Assembly: GCA_035315685.1 (NCBI GenBank)
Contig: DATFXR010000687.1
Span: forward strand, 1 to 7,292
From: QHWK01 sp035315685
Lineage (GTDB): Bacteria; Acidobacteriota; Vicinamibacteria; Vicinamibacterales; CAVVIG01
Direction of reading: 5' to 3'
Length of the DNA stretch: 7,292 nt
The notes beneath the pieces were generated by a model. That model searched no databases and was not told the DNA's origin. It saw nothing but the letters and a program-made list of their open reading frames with translations. A program made the translations under genes and the position numbers. This document shows positions 4,683-7,292 of the stretch, piece by piece. Each line of letters starts with the position of its first letter. Positions within the stretch are counted from its first letter, which is position 1.

Positions 4683-7292
4683 ATGCGCCCGATCGTGTCC
4701 ACCCACCTCGAATCTGCGACAGCGGTGTTCGAAGCGGCTTTGCTCCTCGACCCGGCCGCGCGGACGTCGTTCATCCGCACGGCATGCGCCGGCGACGCTG
4801 ACCTGCAGCGGCAGGTCGAGTCATTGCTGGCCAACTCGGAGCGCCCGCTGGTCATCGACCATCCCGTCAGCCAGGTCGTTGCCGAACTGCTCGGTGGAGG
4901 CGATGATGCGCGTGTCATGGTCGGGACGACGCTCGGCCCCTATCGCATCGAATCGCTGCTCGGTGTCGGCGGCATGGGGGAGGTGTACGGCGCGCTCGAC
5001 ACAAACCTCAAACGCGCGGTGGCCATCAAGGTGCTGCCGGAAGCTGCGGCCGAGGACCCCGATCGTCTTGCGCGCTTCCAGCGCGAGGCGGAGGTGCTGG
5101 CGGCGCTGAACCACCCACACATCGCCGCCATCCACGGGCTCGAACGGGCGGGATCGACGACGGCGCTGGTCATGGAGCTGGTCGACGGGCCGACGCTGGC
5201 GGAGCGGATTGCGGGCGGTCCGCTGGCGCTGGACGAGGCGCTGCCGATCGCGCAGCAGATCGCCCAGGCGCTCGCCGCCGCGCACGAGCAGGGGATCGTG
5301 CACCGGGACTTGAAGCCGGCCAACATCAAAGTACGCGAGGACGGGACTGTCAAGGTCCTGGACTTCGGGCTCGCGAAGGTGATGGGGTCCCCGTCAGTGT
5401 GGGGTGGAGCACCGGCGTCGCCGTTGCAGGCAACGATGGCCGCGGATCTGACGCATGTCGGATTCGTTCTCGGCACGGCCGCTTACATGAGCCCGGAGCA
5501 GACGAGGGGCCTCGAGGCTGACAAACGCAGCGACGTCTGGGCGTACGGCTGCGTGCTCTACGAAATGCTGACCGGGAAGCGCGCGTTCGATGCAACGGTG
5601 CTGGACGCCGATGGTGATGCCGGTATCAGCGCCGCGATCGCCGCAGTCCAGTACGCCGAGCCGGACTGGACGGCCATTCCCGCCTCGGTCCCTTCCGCGA
5701 TCGTCACCGTGGTCAAGGCATGCCTCACGAAAGATCGCAAAGCCCGGCTCAGCGACATGTCCGGGGTCCTGTTCGTGTTGGGCCATGTGTTCGAGTTGCA
5801 GGCTTCAGAGGACGTCGTTTCAGGCAAACGGCGCGACTTGCGATGGCGGTGGCGCGTGGCCTTCGTCGGTGCGGCGGCTCTCGCGGCGGGCGCACTCATC
5901 GTCGGTCTGATCTGGCGCTTCGCCGCCCCAGCAGTCGAGGCGCCAGTGACACGCCTGGATGTGGCCCTGCCTCCGGAAATGCCACTCAGTGGGCAGGGCG
6001 TCGCGTTGTCGCCGGATGGCCGCTTGCTCGCCATTCCCGCAGGCCATCGCCTGATGGTGCGCCGTCTCGATGGCGTCGAGCTGGTTCCGCTTGCCGGGAC
6101 CGAAGGCGCCACACTTCCTTTCTTTTCGCCTGACGGCCGGTGGATCGGCTTCTTCGCCGACGGCGCGCTGCACAGAGTGCGCGCGGACGGCTCGACGCGA
6201 TTGACCATCGCCCGCGTGCCGGTGCCGTGGTCGGCGCCGGCCTGGGGGCCCGACGACACGATCCTGTTCAGTACCGTCGGCACCGGATTGTTTCGATTGC
6301 CGGCCGTTGGCGGCACGCCCAGCCAGCTGACCGAGCCACGCCGCGACGCCGGAGACATCGGGCACAGCCACCCGCAATGGCTGCCCGACGGACGCGTGCT
6401 GTTCTCTGTCCGCCGACGGGAACCACGTACGGCGATTCTCGACGTTGAAACGCGTACGTGGAGTGTGCTGACAGGTGTCGTCGGCTCCCCTACGCGCTAC
6501 GTTCGCAGCGGATATCTGCTGTTCGTCTCTGGAGCGACGTTGTTTGCAGCGCCGTACCGCCTTGGCGATGTCGGCGTACGGGGTACTCCCGTTGCGGTCG
6601 CTACGAACCTCGATGCGGCGTTTGATGTCGCAGCGAACGGCACGATCGCCTTCGTCTCGCGGGGAGCGGCGCCGACCCTGACGAGCGTGACGGGTCGCCT
6701 CGCGCTCCTGGATCGTGCAGGCGCGGCACTGCCGCTTGGCGGCCCCGACATCGTCACGGTGGCGGGCGCCAGCAGCGGCGGCCTTGCCTTCAGTCCTGAC
6801 GGCAAGCGCCTCGCCGCCGGCCTCGGCGGCACATCAGGCAATGGTCTTTGGATCTACGACCTACAGCGGCGCACCCGGGTGCTCGTCACTGGAGGGGCGA
6901 CAACGCCTGTGTGGGCCGCCGACGAAAGCGAAATCCTGTTCAACTGGATTGGCGACGCGCCAGGGTTGTACGCACAGGCGCCCAACGCTGGGGCGTCGTC
7001 ACGACTCGTGCTGAAACGGGATACCGGATCGCAGCTGCCATATGGATGGAGTCCCGACGGGACGATCATCTTTGGCGTTCGGCATCCCCAGACGGGCTAT
7101 GACGTCTGGGTGCTTCGACGCGACGGTAAAGGATCACCGCTGCTAAAGACCGCGGCGCAGGAGCGGACCGCGCGTCTCTCGGGTGATGGCCGGTGGCTGG
7201 CGTACGAATCGGACACCTCTGGTCAGCCGGAGATCTATGTGCAGCGGCTCGACGAACCCGGCAGCACGGACATCGTCTCCGAGGCAGGCGGC
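4683..7292 (+). CDS. Membrane Ser/Thr protein kinase with C-terminal PD40 repeats (3' end cut by window)
   Basis: The frame is open for 870 codons and runs off the window, so the C-terminus (probably the last part of the PD40 propeller) is missing. Residues 1-78 form the lead typical of these kinases (VFEAALLLDPAAR, ACAGDADLQRQVESLLA). The Hanks-type kinase domain spans about 87-370: glycine loop GVGGMGEVY at 94-102, K116 (VAIK), HRDLKPAN at 207-214 with D209, DFG at 227-229, and MSPEQ at 269-273. All core catalytic residues are present. A single membrane helix follows at about 391-412 after an Arg/Trp-rich stretch. The exported or extracytoplasmic part carries SPDG-type repeats (VALSPDGRLLA 440-450, FFSPDGRW 480-487, QWLPDGRVLF 565-574, LAFSPDGKRL 701-710, YGWSPDGTIIF 787-797, RLSGDGRWLAY 831-841), indicating a beta-propeller sensor or binding domain. 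The ATG at 4683 lacks a clear Shine-Dalgarno but captures the whole conserved lead; ATG 4917 would delete it. Substrate and signal are unknown. Confidence 0.92.
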   Translation, partial: MRPIVSTHLESATAVFEAALLLDPAARTSFIRTACAGDADLQRQVESLLANSERPLVIDHPVSQVVAELLGGGDDARVMVGTTLGPYRIESLLGVGGMGEVYGALDTNLKRAVAIKVLPEAAAEDPDRLARFQREAEVLAALNHPHIAAIHGLERAGSTTALVMELVDGPTLAERIAGGPLALDEALPIAQQIAQALAAAHEQGIVHRDLKPANIKVREDGTVKVLDFGLAKVMGSPSVWGGAPASPLQATMAADLTHVGFVLGTAAYMSPEQTRGLEADKRSDVWAYGCVLYEMLTGKRAFDATVLDADGDAGISAAIAAVQYAEPDWTAIPASVPSAIVTVVKACLTKDRKARLSDMSGVLFVLGHVFELQASEDVVSGKRRDLRWRWRVAFVGAAALAAGALIVGLIWRFAAPAVEAPVTRLDVALPPEMPLSGQGVALSPDGRLLAIPAGHRLMVRRLDGVELVPLAGTEGATLPFFSPDGRWIGFFADGALHRVRADGSTRLTIARVPVPWSAPAWGPDDTILFSTVGTGLFRLPAVGGTPSQLTEPRRDAGDIGHSHPQWLPDGRVLFSVRRREPRTAILDVETRTWSVLTGVVGSPTRYVRSGYLLFVSGATLFAAPYRLGDVGVRGTPVAVATNLDAAFDVAANGTIAFVSRGAAPTLTSVTGRLALLDRAGAALPLGGPDIVTVAGASSGGLAFSPDGKRLAAGLGGTSGNGLWIYDLQRRTRVLVTGGATTPVWAADESEILFNWIGDAPGLYAQAPNAGASSRLVLKRDTGSQLPYGWSPDGTIIFGVRHPQTGYDVWVLRRDGKGSPLLKTAAQERTARLSGDGRWLAYESDTSGQPEIYVQRLDEPGSTDIVSEAGG

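Noticed and set aside
4676..4801. Short 41-codon frame starting at ATG 4676, overlapping the kinase start
   Set aside because: Out of frame with the kinase, Arg/Pro-rich, no ribosome-binding site; the kinase lead starting at 4683 matches the family.
4917..4919. Alternative kinase start at ATG 4917
   Set aside because: It would remove the 78-residue lead that is typical of these kinases and has no well-spaced Shine-Dalgarno sequence.
5558..6358. Minus-strand frame of 266 codons inside the kinase gene
   Set aside because: Ser/Pro/Arg-rich antisense shadow of the kinase and PD40 coding region, with no recognisable motif.

Overview
This is a GC-rich window, very probably from a soil-type Acidobacteriota genome, with Vicinamibacteria-like lineages the best guess. 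The guess rests on the long receptor-type Ser/Thr kinase with an N-terminal 'FEAAL-LDP-AR' lead and a C-terminal string of PD40 (TolB/WD40-like) repeats, an architecture strongly expanded in that phylum, and on a secreted PF20091-type alpha/beta hydrolase. No rRNA, tRNA or other taxonomic marker is present, so the assignment is inference.

Positions 1-2558 are one apparently intact IS21-family insertion sequence. It has 51-bp imperfect terminal inverted repeats (39/51 identical by hand alignment). Each end carries two 19-bp subrepeats at the same 23-bp period. Inside are istA (DDE transposase, 99-1580) and istB (AAA+ helper ATPase, 1577-2392), overlapping at ATGA. Between the istB stop codon and the right end lie three consecutive hairpins, the first very strong. 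The right end also carries an outward-facing TTGACG that would pair with GACAAT in a left end if two ends were abutted, as expected for the junction promoter of tandem or circular IS21 intermediates.

Positions 2581-4578 (minus strand) encode a complete, exported alpha/beta hydrolase of about 665 aa with a signal peptide, a strong Shine-Dalgarno sequence and a G-V-S-Q-A-G nucleophile elbow. The IS sits only 22 bp beyond its stop codon, in convergent orientation, so it did not break the gene but displaced whatever followed it.

Positions 4683-7292 (plus strand) encode the Ser/Thr kinase, divergent from the hydrolase across a 104-bp intergenic region that must hold both promoters. The frame is open for 870 codons to the window edge, so the C-terminus is missing. 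The hydrolase and kinase may share upstream regulation, but nothing in the sequence proves a functional link.

I see no CRISPR array, RNA gene, defence system or clearly new multi-gene system. The parts most worth attention are the fine structure of the IS ends and the tandem hairpins behind istB.
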